From contig CALCJM010000132.1 in the NCBI GenBank assembly GCA_937967505.1, positions 1 through 64,000 on the forward strand: a stretch of 64,000 nucleotides of DNA. The letters run 5' to 3'. The position numbers were made by a program, and so were the translations under genes. Source of the stretch: an uncultured Pirellulaceae bacterium. GTDB lineage: Bacteria; Planctomycetota; Planctomycetia; Pirellulales; Pirellulaceae. The notes below the pieces were generated by a model. The model did not search any database. It saw nothing but the letters and a program-made list of their open reading frames with translations, and was not told where the DNA came from. How positions within the stretch are numbered: the first letter of the stretch is position 1; every line of letters begins with the position of its first letter. Shown one piece after another: positions 26,207-35,700 of this stretch.

Positions 26207-26813
26207 GGTGGTCGCTCTCGCAATGCGGCTGCCAAATCCATCTGGCAGACAACGTGAACCAGTTCCTAACTGGTGTTTGGCTGGTGGTGGGCGTTGCCCC
26301 AAGACGACCTGTCCAAGGCGGTGCCCGGGCAAGTATTCCCGAATCGTGCGGTGGTTACTACCCAATAACATCATCGTCAGGTTGGCGGGGAAGAATTGCC
26401 AGTGCTTTAAAACAAGAGGGTTGTCCCGGTTTTAGAGGATGGCCTGAAGGACCTGAATGGATTGCGTCAAATGTTTCGTGATCGACAAGGTCTGCCAGAC
26501 CGTTTCACGCTTGTTTATCAGCCGGGATTGGCTGGTCGATACAAAAAATCATCACCTCGGTTTTTGTTGACACGATTGGTCACTTCGTTTGGTTTTATGA
26601 AGAATTGACGACGATACACCGGACTGTCTGCCGGAACTGGAGAGTGATTTCCGTCGGCAGATACAAGATCAACTCGGCATTTCCACTGCGACAACGGCCT
26701 GAGCGATCCCGTGAAACGACTAGCGCGTCGCCATTTTTACGACGCAGAACAGCCCGCACCTGTCCCGATGATGCGGAATAAAAATATCCCCCCAGCTCAC
26801 TCAGGAGAAGAGA
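26207..26813. other. 600-bp non-coding interval
   Basis: Divergent spacer between the receiver gene and the Cys/Gly-rich protein gene. No frame has recognisable protein content and I see no repeat or RNA gene. A GGAGAAGAG ribosome site at its right end decides the next start codon. Confidence 0.4.
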
Positions 26814-27572
26814 ATGAAATTCAAATTAATTGCCGCAATGGTGGCAGTCGTAGCGGTCGCCGGAATCTCTGGTGTTCAGGCACAGGATTGTGGTTGCGGT
26901 GGAGGCTACGGTGCTTATGCAGGCGTCGTGGAAGGCGGTTGCGGTGGATACGGATCGTTTGGCAATGTTGGTTACGCACCGGGGCCGAGCAATTGCTACC
27001 GTGGTTACAGTTCAGCTCAGGCATCCTCTCTATGGGCCGGTTACTGTAGTGACGACTGCTCCTACAAGGGACCTCAGCGACGCAAGCGATGCGGCGGTTG
27101 TGGGCTTCGTCACGGCGGCGGTGCTGGAGGTTGCGGTTGCGGAATAGATCAGGGGTGCTTTGGCTATCCGAGTGGCGGCTGTGGTTCTGCTTGTGGTGGC
27201 GCATCTTACAGCCCCGGCTGCGGGGCCGGTGGCGGCGTGTTGGCATCGGTTCGCGCGGGACATCGCGGTGGCTGTGGCCTGAAAAGTCGATTGGCCAATA
27301 AAGGTGGATGTGGTCTTCGTGGTGGTTGCCTAAGCGGTGGCTGCGGTGGCGGAGGGAAACTGCTGGGCCGTCATCGGGCGCGGTCGCAATCCTCTTGCGG
27401 ATGCAATGCTGCCCCTGTCGATTCATGTTCGACGTGTCTGAGCGGTGCCTGTGACAGTTGCGGGAACTGCGGTGGCTATTTCAATGAAGCCATCGGGTAC
27501 GAATATGGTAACGCCGGTATGCAAAGCTACGTTAGTGGCAGTCTGACCAGTGCTTGCGGTTGCGGCGGCTAA
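26814..27572 (+). CDS. Secreted Cys/Gly-rich protein
   Basis: This 252-residue exported protein has a signal peptide, MKFKLIAAMVAVVAVAGISG, cleaved around VQAQD. The mature part is dominated by glycine and cysteine in irregular CGCGGGYG, GGCGSACGG and CLSGGCGGGG motifs; roughly one residue in eight is cysteine. There is a basic patch (GPQRRKRCGG) and a less extreme end (GYFNEAIGYEYGNAGM). I recognise no family. Such composition suggests a disulfide-rich extracellular matrix, sheath or metal-binding role, which is inference. It has its own ribosome site and no operon partner. Confidence 0.75.
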   Translation: MKFKLIAAMVAVVAVAGISGVQAQDCGCGGGYGAYAGVVEGGCGGYGSFGNVGYAPGPSNCYRGYSSAQASSLWAGYCSDDCSYKGPQRRKRCGGCGLRHGGGAGGCGCGIDQGCFGYPSGGCGSACGGASYSPGCGAGGGVLASVRAGHRGGCGLKSRLANKGGCGLRGGCLSGGCGGGGKLLGRHRARSQSSCGCNAAPVDSCSTCLSGACDSCGNCGGYFNEAIGYEYGNAGMQSYVSGSLTSACGCGG

Positions 27573-27706
27573 AATAAAACGGCGGCTAAAAAAACTGTCG
27601 CGATTGATATCGAAAAACACTTGTAGTAACAGGCCCGCATCAGCATTGATGGGGGCCTGTTGCGTTGGCGGTGGTGTTGCCTATAACCATGTTCTTCGTG
27701 ATTTTT

Positions 27707-28402
27707 TTACGTCAGCACACATGCCTTCACATGACGATCTTTGGCCTGGACGAATAGATCTGCGATCTTTGCTTCGACCAACGCCGATAGTTCCTTATCA
27801 TCCAGCAACGAATACTCCTCAAAAGTGATCGGGTCGCCGACAACGACCTGCACATTTCCGGGCATCGGTACTTTTGCTTGCCTTGGATAGGCCTGCCACG
27901 CCCCGTCCAACGCGACCGGCAGCAATGGCGTTTTGGTCCGTCTTGCCACTGTGCAAAACCCTTGCTTGACCGGCAGTGGCGTGCCGTCGGGTGATCGCGA
28001 ACCTTCCGGAAAGATCAACACCACTTCCCCGCGTTTCAATCGCTTGAGAGTTTCTTTGATTCCGCCAATCGCATTGGACTCACGCTGAATTGGGATGCAA
28101 TCGTTCCAACGCAGAAACCATCCCAGTGGTGGGAACCGGAACAACGACTGTTTGGCCAGGTAGTTTACCGGCCGCGGACTGACCACGCCCACGACGATCG
28201 GGTCAAGATTACTCTGATGGTTGACCAGCAGCAAAAGTGGTCCACCATCGGGAAACTTTTCCAGACCGTGGACGCGCACGCGCCAAAATGTCATCAGCGA
28301 CAGCCGAAAAAACCAGCGCACGATTCCCTGGGCCAGATCGATTGCCGGGCTTCGTCGAGGCCAACGGGAAGCTGCGAAGTCGGCGACGCGTGTGCGTGTC
28401 AT
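27707..28402 (-). CDS. PlsC-type 1-acylglycerol-3-phosphate acyltransferase
   Basis: This 231-residue membrane-associated acyltransferase would make phosphatidate from lysophosphatidate. Motif I is NHQSNLD (about 61-67, the catalytic H-x4-D), motif II lies in the region around PIQRESNAIGG, and motif III is FPEGSRSPDG (about 127-136). A hydrophobic stretch before motif I (GIVRWFFRLSLMTFW) probably anchors it to the inner membrane. It is divergent from ftr, with about 160 bp between them. Another acyltransferase domain occurs in the fusion at 32745-36587. Confidence 0.9.
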   Translation of the reverse strand: MTRTRVADFAASRWPRRSPAIDLAQGIVRWFFRLSLMTFWRVRVHGLEKFPDGGPLLLLVNHQSNLDPIVVGVVSPRPVNYLAKQSLFRFPPLGWFLRWNDCIPIQRESNAIGGIKETLKRLKRGEVVLIFPEGSRSPDGTPLPVKQGFCTVARRTKTPLLPVALDGAWQAYPRQAKVPMPGNVQVVVGDPITFEEYSLLDDKELSALVEAKIADLFVQAKDRHVKACVLT

Positions 28403-28562
28403 CGGTATTGGGGCTCGTTTACGGTGGGGTGGGCACTAAAAACAGGAAACATTCGAACCGACACAGCACCGGGGCACTGACAGCGCGAACGCAATTTGCG
28501 ATAATAGAGGATCGAGTAACGGTTCAATGTCTACAGATCCACTATAGCCCGGCAAACGCATT

Positions 28563-29585
28563 TTGAAAATCAAAGACACTACGATCGAAGACACTTTTGC
28601 CGAAGGGTTTTCGATGCGCTTCACGCGGCTGGTTGTGACCGCCGCGACTCCCAGGTGGGTCAATGCAGCGGCTGGCGCGTTTACGGGATACGGCACTTCG
28701 GTGATTCAGTGTGACGCGGAGGCCGGAATCGAGGTGTTGCTGAGGCCAGAGGAAACTTTTGACAATCGCCCCGGTGCTTCGATGTTGGCTTTCGGTTTTT
28801 CCTCTGCTGCACTGGCCAAAGCGATTGGAAAACGATCGGGGCAGTGTTTAATGACGTGTGCGACCACGGCCGTGTTTGATGGCTATCCTGAGACACTTTA
28901 CCGGACAGATCAACAACGTGTCATTGACCAGGCGAAAGCAAAGGCGGATGCGGGAGATCAAAGAGGGCAAAGCGACGGGAAGAATGAACCGACTCCGGAG
29001 ATAGATCCTCAAAAAAGAATCCCGGTAGGGAGCCATTTACGATTTTTTGGCGACGGATATCAGAAAAGTAAACTGCTGGGCGGGCGCCGGTTCTGGCGAA
29101 TTCCGGTCATGGATGGTGAGTTTATTGCTGAACAAGATGTGGGCGTTGGCAAAGGCGTGGCCGGGGGGAATTTCCTGATCCAGTCCGTCGATCAAATGAC
29201 GGGCTTGGCGGCGGCCGAAGCTGCCGTCGATGCGATCGCGCCGTTGCCGAAGGTGATCACACCGTTTCCGGGAGGCGTGGTTCGCAGCGGCAGCAAGGTT
29301 GGATCGCGCTATGCGGGGATGATCGCCAGTACTTCGCACACGTACTGTCCAACGCTACGGGGACGGGTGAAGTCACAGTTACATCCCGAGGCAACTTGCG
29401 TCTACGAGATCGTGATTGATGGGACTGATTTTGCTGCGGTTGCCGACGCGATGCGCGTCGGCATCCACGCTGCGGCAGGAGAGGGGGTCGTGTCGATTGG
29501 AGCGGGAAACTACGGTGGGAAGCTGGGCAAACATCATTTTCATCTGCATCAGGTGCTGGAAGAGCAACCGGAACAACCGGGCTAA
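28563..29585 (+). CDS. ftr: Formylmethanofuran:tetrahydromethanopterin formyltransferase
   Basis: Ftr (FhcD in bacteria) moves the formyl group between methanofuran and tetrahydromethanopterin in cytosolic C1 oxidation or reduction. The start is TTG, fixed by the family N-terminus (KIKDTTIEDTFAEGF). Further family blocks are TGYGTSVIQCDAEAGIE, LRFFGDGYQKSK, GEFIAEQDVGVGKGVAGGNF, VITPFPGGVVRSGSKVGS, KYCPTL-like TYCPTLRGRV and SIGAGNYGGKLGKHHFHLH. At 340 residues it exceeds the usual length of about 300 because of a polar insert near residues 105-145. The subunits that normally accompany it are not adjacent; mfnB lies 17 kb away. Confidence 0.93.
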   Translation: MKIKDTTIEDTFAEGFSMRFTRLVVTAATPRWVNAAAGAFTGYGTSVIQCDAEAGIEVLLRPEETFDNRPGASMLAFGFSSAALAKAIGKRSGQCLMTCATTAVFDGYPETLYRTDQQRVIDQAKAKADAGDQRGQSDGKNEPTPEIDPQKRIPVGSHLRFFGDGYQKSKLLGGRRFWRIPVMDGEFIAEQDVGVGKGVAGGNFLIQSVDQMTGLAAAEAAVDAIAPLPKVITPFPGGVVRSGSKVGSRYAGMIASTSHTYCPTLRGRVKSQLHPEATCVYEIVIDGTDFAAVADAMRVGIHAAAGEGVVSIGAGNYGGKLGKHHFHLHQVLEEQPEQPG

Positions 29586-29923
29586 ACGGGGCTGGCCGAC
29601 CCAGCTTTACGTCGGCACTTCGTGAAAATGTCCAGATTTTTTGGGATTTCTGTCGGACTGTCGCCGTCGGGCAGATGGCCGGCCAGGGGCCTCAAAAGCG
29701 GAATATTAGGCTCCCTTTGCGGCGATTCCCGCTACAACTGGCAGAAACATGAGATTTTACTGTCACTTTTACTACCGGCGATTAATATTATGTTGGAAAT
29801 TCCAATTGAAATTGACCGTCTGGCCTACACAACAATTCGTGAGGGCAGGCTCAGTGAAGATGCGATAAACAGTCGGTAACGCCACCTGTTCATCCATCCA
29901 CGACTTACCGGAGATTAAATCGA
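29586..29923. other. 340-bp interval between ftr and the DUF1598 gene
   Basis: No supported gene. A 29-codon frame from 29790 is too short and featureless to call. CCGGAGA before 29924 serves as the next ribosome site. Confidence 0.4.
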
Positions 29924-31321
29924 ATGCTCGGGCGATTCCCATTCTTGGCAGCAGTGACCTTTCTCACTGCCGTAACTTTGTTCAGTCAACCTACATTTGG
30001 ACAAGCTGGCGGTGGCGGTGACGATGGTGACGCGGTCGAAAACACCGCGGCCGGTGGTGTCGAAATCGACGCAGAAGGTTTTCTGTCGGCCCGCACCAAA
30101 GTGGACCCTACCGGTGCATTGACCATCCGCAGGCTTAATGAGGCCAAGGTCAGTGTCAATCAAAAACTGCAACAGCCAAGCCAGTTACGGAAAGTTTCTC
30201 TGGTCCGCTTGGAAAGACAGGTAAAGGAGCTGTTGGAGGCAGGCAAACCTGTTCCGGACGACATGCAGTACCTGGCAGGTTTGACTCGCATCACTCACGT
30301 ATTCTATTACCCTGAGACCGATGACATTGTTGTCGCCGGTCCTGCCGAGGGATATTTTCGCACGGCCAACAACCGCGTCGTCGGCATGACGACCGGACAG
30401 GCCGTCCTGCAACTTCAGGATCTGATCGTAGCTCTGAGAGCCTTTGCTCCGGACAATACCAACACCCGTGTGATCTCCGTCTCGATTGATCCCACTCAGG
30501 AAGGGCTGCGTCGTCTGAACAATGCGGTCCGACGCACCGGAGCGGTCGCCCCCAATCGCGCCATGGATGTCGCACGAATGTATCGCGACGAGGTTGGATA
30601 CCAGGAAATCACCATCAAAGGCGTCTCCCCCCGCACTCACTTTGCTCAAGTGCTGGTGGAAGCCGATTACAACATGAAATTGATTGGAATTGGCCTGGAA
30701 AAACCACCGGTCAACATCACCAGCTTTATTGATGCGGCCACCGTTCGTTCGGGAAGCGGTCTACAGCGTTGGTATTTCCAGCCCAACTACAATTCGGTCA
30801 CCGTTGCCGAAGATTCGCTGGCCATGGAACTGACAGGTTCCGGTGTAAAACTGGTTGGAGAAGACGAGCGTGTTTCCCGTCAGGGACAACGCACGCGCAC
30901 GGGAAAGGCCAACAAAGCCAGTCGCAAGTTCACGACATCGTTCACCAAATCCTACGATAATCTGGCTAACGTCAGTTCGGTGTATGGTGAGCTGAGAAAT
31001 CTGATGGATTTGTCGATCGCGGCTGCCTTCATCCAGAAGATGAACCTGTACCAAAAATCGGGTTGGTCAATGGATACTTTTGGCGACGAATCGGTCGTTT
31101 CAGTCGAGCGATTTCGCGCTCCACAAAAAGTCGATGCCGTTCTGAATGCGGTTTGGAAGGGGAGTTACCTGATGCCGGCGATTGCCGGTGGCGTGACCAT
31201 TCAGCCTCGCCTTGCTCTGAACTCTGATCAGGTCACCGTCGATACCGAAGGCAAGATTAACGAGGTCAAATCTTCGATTGTGTTGGATAACCTGAAAGAT
31301 GGGCAATGGTGGTGGGATTAA
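29924..31321 (+). CDS. Exported DUF1598 protein
   Basis: This 465-residue protein has a signal peptide (FPFLAAVTFLTAVTLFSQPTFGQA) and a glycine/aspartate-rich start to the mature part. The rest is the DUF1598 domain, found almost only in planctomycetes and without known function. Typical stretches include ITHVFYYPETDDIVVAGPAEG, RVISVSIDPTQEGLRRLN and FAQVLVEADYNMKLIGIGLE. It should be in the periplasm or envelope. It is monocistronic, with its own ribosome site and a terminator at 31374-31401. Confidence 0.75.
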   Translation: MLGRFPFLAAVTFLTAVTLFSQPTFGQAGGGGDDGDAVENTAAGGVEIDAEGFLSARTKVDPTGALTIRRLNEAKVSVNQKLQQPSQLRKVSLVRLERQVKELLEAGKPVPDDMQYLAGLTRITHVFYYPETDDIVVAGPAEGYFRTANNRVVGMTTGQAVLQLQDLIVALRAFAPDNTNTRVISVSIDPTQEGLRRLNNAVRRTGAVAPNRAMDVARMYRDEVGYQEITIKGVSPRTHFAQVLVEADYNMKLIGIGLEKPPVNITSFIDAATVRSGSGLQRWYFQPNYNSVTVAEDSLAMELTGSGVKLVGEDERVSRQGQRTRTGKANKASRKFTTSFTKSYDNLANVSSVYGELRNLMDLSIAAAFIQKMNLYQKSGWSMDTFGDESVVSVERFRAPQKVDAVLNAVWKGSYLMPAIAGGVTIQPRLALNSDQVTVDTEGKINEVKSSIVLDNLKDGQWWWD

Positions 31322-31373
31322 CGATTAACTTCCCCCCAACTGAACACAAGTAACACAACTGAACACAAATGTA

Positions 31374-31401
31374 AGGGCGACTTTCAAGTCGCCTTTTTTT
31401 T
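31374..31401 (+). terminator. Terminator of the DUF1598 gene
   Basis: GGCGACTT pairs with AAGTCGCC, followed by a run of eight T. Just upstream CAACTGAACACAA occurs twice as a direct repeat (31337-31370). Confidence 0.85.
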
Positions 31402-31603
31402 ATGAAACGTGCGTGGCGATTGCCGGGGGGTATGCGATACAATCCTGAAGATACCAACACGCGTTTCCGGTGCGTCTTCAACGTTTGTGTTGTGTGTTGG
31501 CACCATTGTTGACCATTGACTGAGTCCAATCAGGCACGCCCCCATCATTTCCGCCTCCGATAATTCGATCCAGATAACGGCTTACCCCGGCTACGGGTTT
31601 CAG

Positions 31604-32602
31604 TTGCCCGATGGGCGCTGGAAGGTCAACGTGTCGGGCGTCGCATGGCAGTCACCGGTTGTGTTCAATCGGCGTCAAAAAATGCTGATCAAGATGCTCG
31701 GCGGCGTGATGCAGGCCACTCCCGAAGAGATGGCGTGCGAGTTATTCGAACAGCGCGTGACTCCGTTCATGGCCAATTGCGAATCGCGTCCGCGCATTTC
31801 CGTCAGGTTCGGTGACCGGCAACTGGATCTGGACAAAAAAACGAAACGCAACGGGCGATTCGAGCAGTGGTTTTTGCTCGATTCTGCTGACCTTCAAACG
31901 GTGGAGTGTAATTCGGGTGCGACGACCGAATTCGAAATTACGGTTCGTGGGGCCGAATCACAGCGCGGCGCGACCGATCGAGCGTTGGTCACATTGTTGC
32001 CGCGGCAGGGGATCAGCGTGGTGTCGGACATCGACGATACAATCAAGCAGTCCGCAGTCGGCAACCGCCGCGAACTGCTGCACAATACCTTTTTGCGTAA
32101 GTTCAAATCGTTTCCGCAAATGGCAGAAACCTATCAACACTGGGCATCTCTGGGGACCAGTTTTCACTATGTGTCGGCCAGTCCTTGGCAATTGTTTGGG
32201 CCGCTGGACCAATTGAGAGAGGATGATGGGTTTCCACCAGGCACCCTGCACCTGAGAAACTTTCGTCTGCGCGATCAACTGTTAAAAAAAGTGATCCTGC
32301 ACCGCAAGGGAAAACGGTTTGCGATCCAAAAACTGATCCGCAACCTGTCCGCCCGTCAATACATTCTGATTGGTGATTCGGGAGAAAAAGACCCCGAAAT
32401 CTACCGGAAAATTTGTCGCAAGCACCCGGGGAACATCATCGGTCTGTTTATTCGCGAACTGCCGGGACACCCGGTGGGGCCCGAACGCTGGAAAAAGATC
32501 TGTGATGACCTGCCCGGTGGCGTGTGTGAATTGTTCACCGATGGAAAAGACCTCCAGGAAAAAGCCGCCTGCCTGTTTGAGCCGCGATGGATTAGATCCT
32601 GA
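31604..32602 (+). CDS. APP1-type phosphatase (DUF2183); true start probably upstream
   Basis: The catalytic DxDxT motif of the HAD-like APP1 phosphatidate phosphatase family is clear (VVSDIDDTIKQS), as are HYVSASPWQLFGPL and YILIGDSGEKDPEIY later in the domain. The position given is the first usual start codon, TTG at 31604. The same frame stays open back to a stop at 31517, and its translation SIQITAYPGYGFQLPDGRW matches how these proteins begin. No ATG, GTG or TTG lies in that part, so a rare start (CTG at 31520, or ATC/ATT) is likely. Predicted action is on phosphatidate or a related phosphate, next to an acyltransferase fusion. Confidence 0.82.
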   Translation: MPDGRWKVNVSGVAWQSPVVFNRRQKMLIKMLGGVMQATPEEMACELFEQRVTPFMANCESRPRISVRFGDRQLDLDKKTKRNGRFEQWFLLDSADLQTVECNSGATTEFEITVRGAESQRGATDRALVTLLPRQGISVVSDIDDTIKQSAVGNRRELLHNTFLRKFKSFPQMAETYQHWASLGTSFHYVSASPWQLFGPLDQLREDDGFPPGTLHLRNFRLRDQLLKKVILHRKGKRFAIQKLIRNLSARQYILIGDSGEKDPEIYRKICRKHPGNIIGLFIRELPGHPVGPERWKKICDDLPGGVCELFTDGKDLQEKAACLFEPRWIRS

Positions 32603-32744
32603 AACTGAGGCAGCAAAAGACGCCCGCAGACGTTATGCTGGTTTGGGGTGTCAGCATCAATCATTGGATACGGAGTGCCGGCATCCGATCTTGTGTGCTG
32701 CACCAACGTACTTGCCGACCTTTCTCCACTTCAGGACATCCCCC

Positions 32745-35700
32745 TTGGCCTCTAACGCTACCGACTTGCTGGAAAAACGCTCCGGAATTTGGGCTCCCAG
32801 TTTTCAGAGCCTGCTGTGGACCAACTGGTTGACGGCGATCAATGACAATGCCTTTCGCTGGTTTGTCATTGGTGCCGGTAAAACCTATGTCGATCCCGGT
32901 GGGGAGGGCACGATCCTGATGCTGGGGACGATCCTGTTCGTCGTGCCGTATCTCTTGTTGGCATCGCCGGCCGGTTGGCTGGCCGATCGTTTTAGCAAAC
33001 GCAACGTGATCGTCGCCTGCAAAGTGCTGGAGATTGTTGTGATGATGATCGGCGTCGGAGCGCTGTTGTTGGGCAGCCTGTCGTTATTGATGGTGACGGT
33101 ATTTCTGATGGGCGCGCAAAGCGCGCTGTTTGCACCCGCCAAGATTGGCACGATCCCGGAACTGTTGGACGAATCGGAAATCTCTGCCGGCAACGGCGTC
33201 TTCAACCTTGCCACTCTGTCAGCGGTAATTATTGGCATGGGTATCGGAGGCTGGTTGGCCGACATGGCTGGCGAACATGGCCAGTCAAATATCTGGCTGA
33301 CCGGCACAACGTTGATCGGTATTGCGCTTGCTGGAACCCTCATCAGCCTAGCAATCAGTTCACAGGGCGCGGCCAAACCGGACGCACCGTTTCCCAAAAA
33401 TATTCCAGGCCATACCCTGCGGGATCTGTTCAGCCTGTTTTCGATGGGGCGGCTGTTCCGCGTGGCACTGGGAGGCGTATTTTTCTATTCAATCGCCAGT
33501 TTCGCTCAACTGAACATCGATACTTTTGCCGCCGAAAGCGGTAGCATCAACGAGACGGAAAAACTCCCACTGCTGGTTTCCCTAGTGCTGGGACTGGGCG
33601 TGGGGAGTCTACTGGCGGGAATTATTTCGGGAGGGAAAATTCAGCTGGGACTGGTCCCGTGGGGAGCCACGGGGATGTGCATCTTTGGGCTGCTGTTATT
33701 TTTTGCTCCGGCAGATTTTATTACAGACAGCATTGGCTGGGGGTTTGTGATTGCCTGTGCATTGTTGGCGGCGTTGGGGATCAGTGCCGGTTTTTTCGAT
33801 GTGCCACTGGCCTCGTATCTTCAGCACAACAGCCCGCCCGAACGGCGCGGTGCGGTCCTGTCGGCGGCAAACTTTATGGTCTTTTCCGGAATTGCCTTGA
33901 TGGCGATGCTGTACGCAGGGCTGACCTATGGCACCACCGACGGAACACTGGCGAACCTTTCGCCATCACTTTATTCGCCTTCCGTTTCGACAGAAGAAGA
34001 CGGCCTGATCCAAACAGCCGTTGATCGTTATGTGGCAGACGCACGAGTGGCGCTGGCGGCGGCCGACCGGAAAACCGGGGCTCAGATCGACCTGCAAGCA
34101 GACCAGCTGCTGGAGTCACTTCCCGTGTCACTCCGGTCCACCGCATTTTCGAAGATGATCGATCGCGAGATCGACCTGCGGGCTGAAGCCGGTCTACAGA
34201 CGTCGATGGCCAGTTTCAATAATGCGGGGCGATTTTCGTCGTCCTGTCAGCGTCAGATTCGCAAAGTGCTTCAGCAATCGGGCAAGCTACCGATATTCAA
34301 TGCTCGTAGTGTGTTTCTGATAATGGGGCTGCTGACGATTCCGGTGGTGATGTACTCGGTCTGGCGGCTGTCGCGCGAGATGGTGCGAATGGCATGGCTG
34401 GTCATGCTGAGATTGATTTATAACATCCGGATTACCGGTATGGAGAACATTCCCAATGCGGGGGGGGCGGTGCTGGTGCCCAATCATTCATCATGGCTGG
34501 ATGCGGTAATCTTCCGCGTGTTTCCGCCTCGTACGGTCCGTATCATTGCCTGGGCCGGAAACTTCCAGAACTTCATCATGAAAAAATGGGCGGATTTTTG
34601 TGGTGTGATTTTGATTGGCGGCGGTCCCAAAGCAATTCGTGCTGCCTTTAAGGACGCGCGGGACGCGGTCGATGACGGAGAATTGCTGGGTGTGTTTGCC
34701 GAAGGCGGGATTTCGCGCTCCGGTCAGATACGCAGTTTCAAGCCCGGCCTGTTAAAAATTCTGGGGGACCGGAAAGTGCCCGTCATCCCGGTGTATTTCG
34801 ATGAATTATGGGGTAGTATCTTTAGTCACTCTGGAGGAAACGCGTTTACAAAATTTCCCCGCACCTTTCGGCGACCGATTTCCATCCATGTCGGTAAACC
34901 GATCGACCCGCATCCCGAAACGATGCACGACATTCAGAAAACTGTCCAACGATTGAGTACACAAACCGTGAAAAACTACGCCGGAAAAGTCTCGCCACCG
35001 ATTGTTGAATTTGTCTACTGCTGCAAGCGGCAAAAAAAGAAATCGAAAATTGCCGATTCATTGCGTTCCGAAGAAACCGGCGGCATGCTGCTGACGCGCG
35101 CGCTGGTGCTGCGACGTTTGCTGCGGCGAGAAATGCCCTCGGATAATCCCCATATCGGGGTGTTGATTCCGCCCACCGTTGGCGGGGCGATTGTCAATTT
35201 CGCGCTGGGACTGGATAAAAAGATTGCCGTCAACCTCAACTATTCGTTGTCCGAAGAACTGATCAACCATTGCATTAAAGAGGCCAATATCAAACACGTG
35301 CTGACGACCAGGCAGGTCGCCGACAAACTGAAACTGAAGCTCGATGCCGAGTTTATCTATCTGGACGATCTGAAGGAAAAGGTCACCGGGGCAGACAAAA
35401 TGTTGTCGTGGTTCGAGGCATTTTTGATGCCGGGATTCTTGCTGGTCCGAAAACTTGGCCTGCACAAGATTAAACCTGATGACGTGATGACGATTGTGTT
35501 TACCTCCGGATCAACTGGCGTCCCCAAAGGCGTGATGTTGACCCACCAGAACGTTTACTTTGATGTTCGTGGTTTTGAAAGGGCAGCCGGATTCAGGAAA
35601 AACACCGATACGATTTTGGGCGTTCTGCCGTTTTTCCATTCGTTCGGTTACACGGTCACGCTCTGGGCACCGATGATGTGCGAAATTCGGGGGGCCTACC

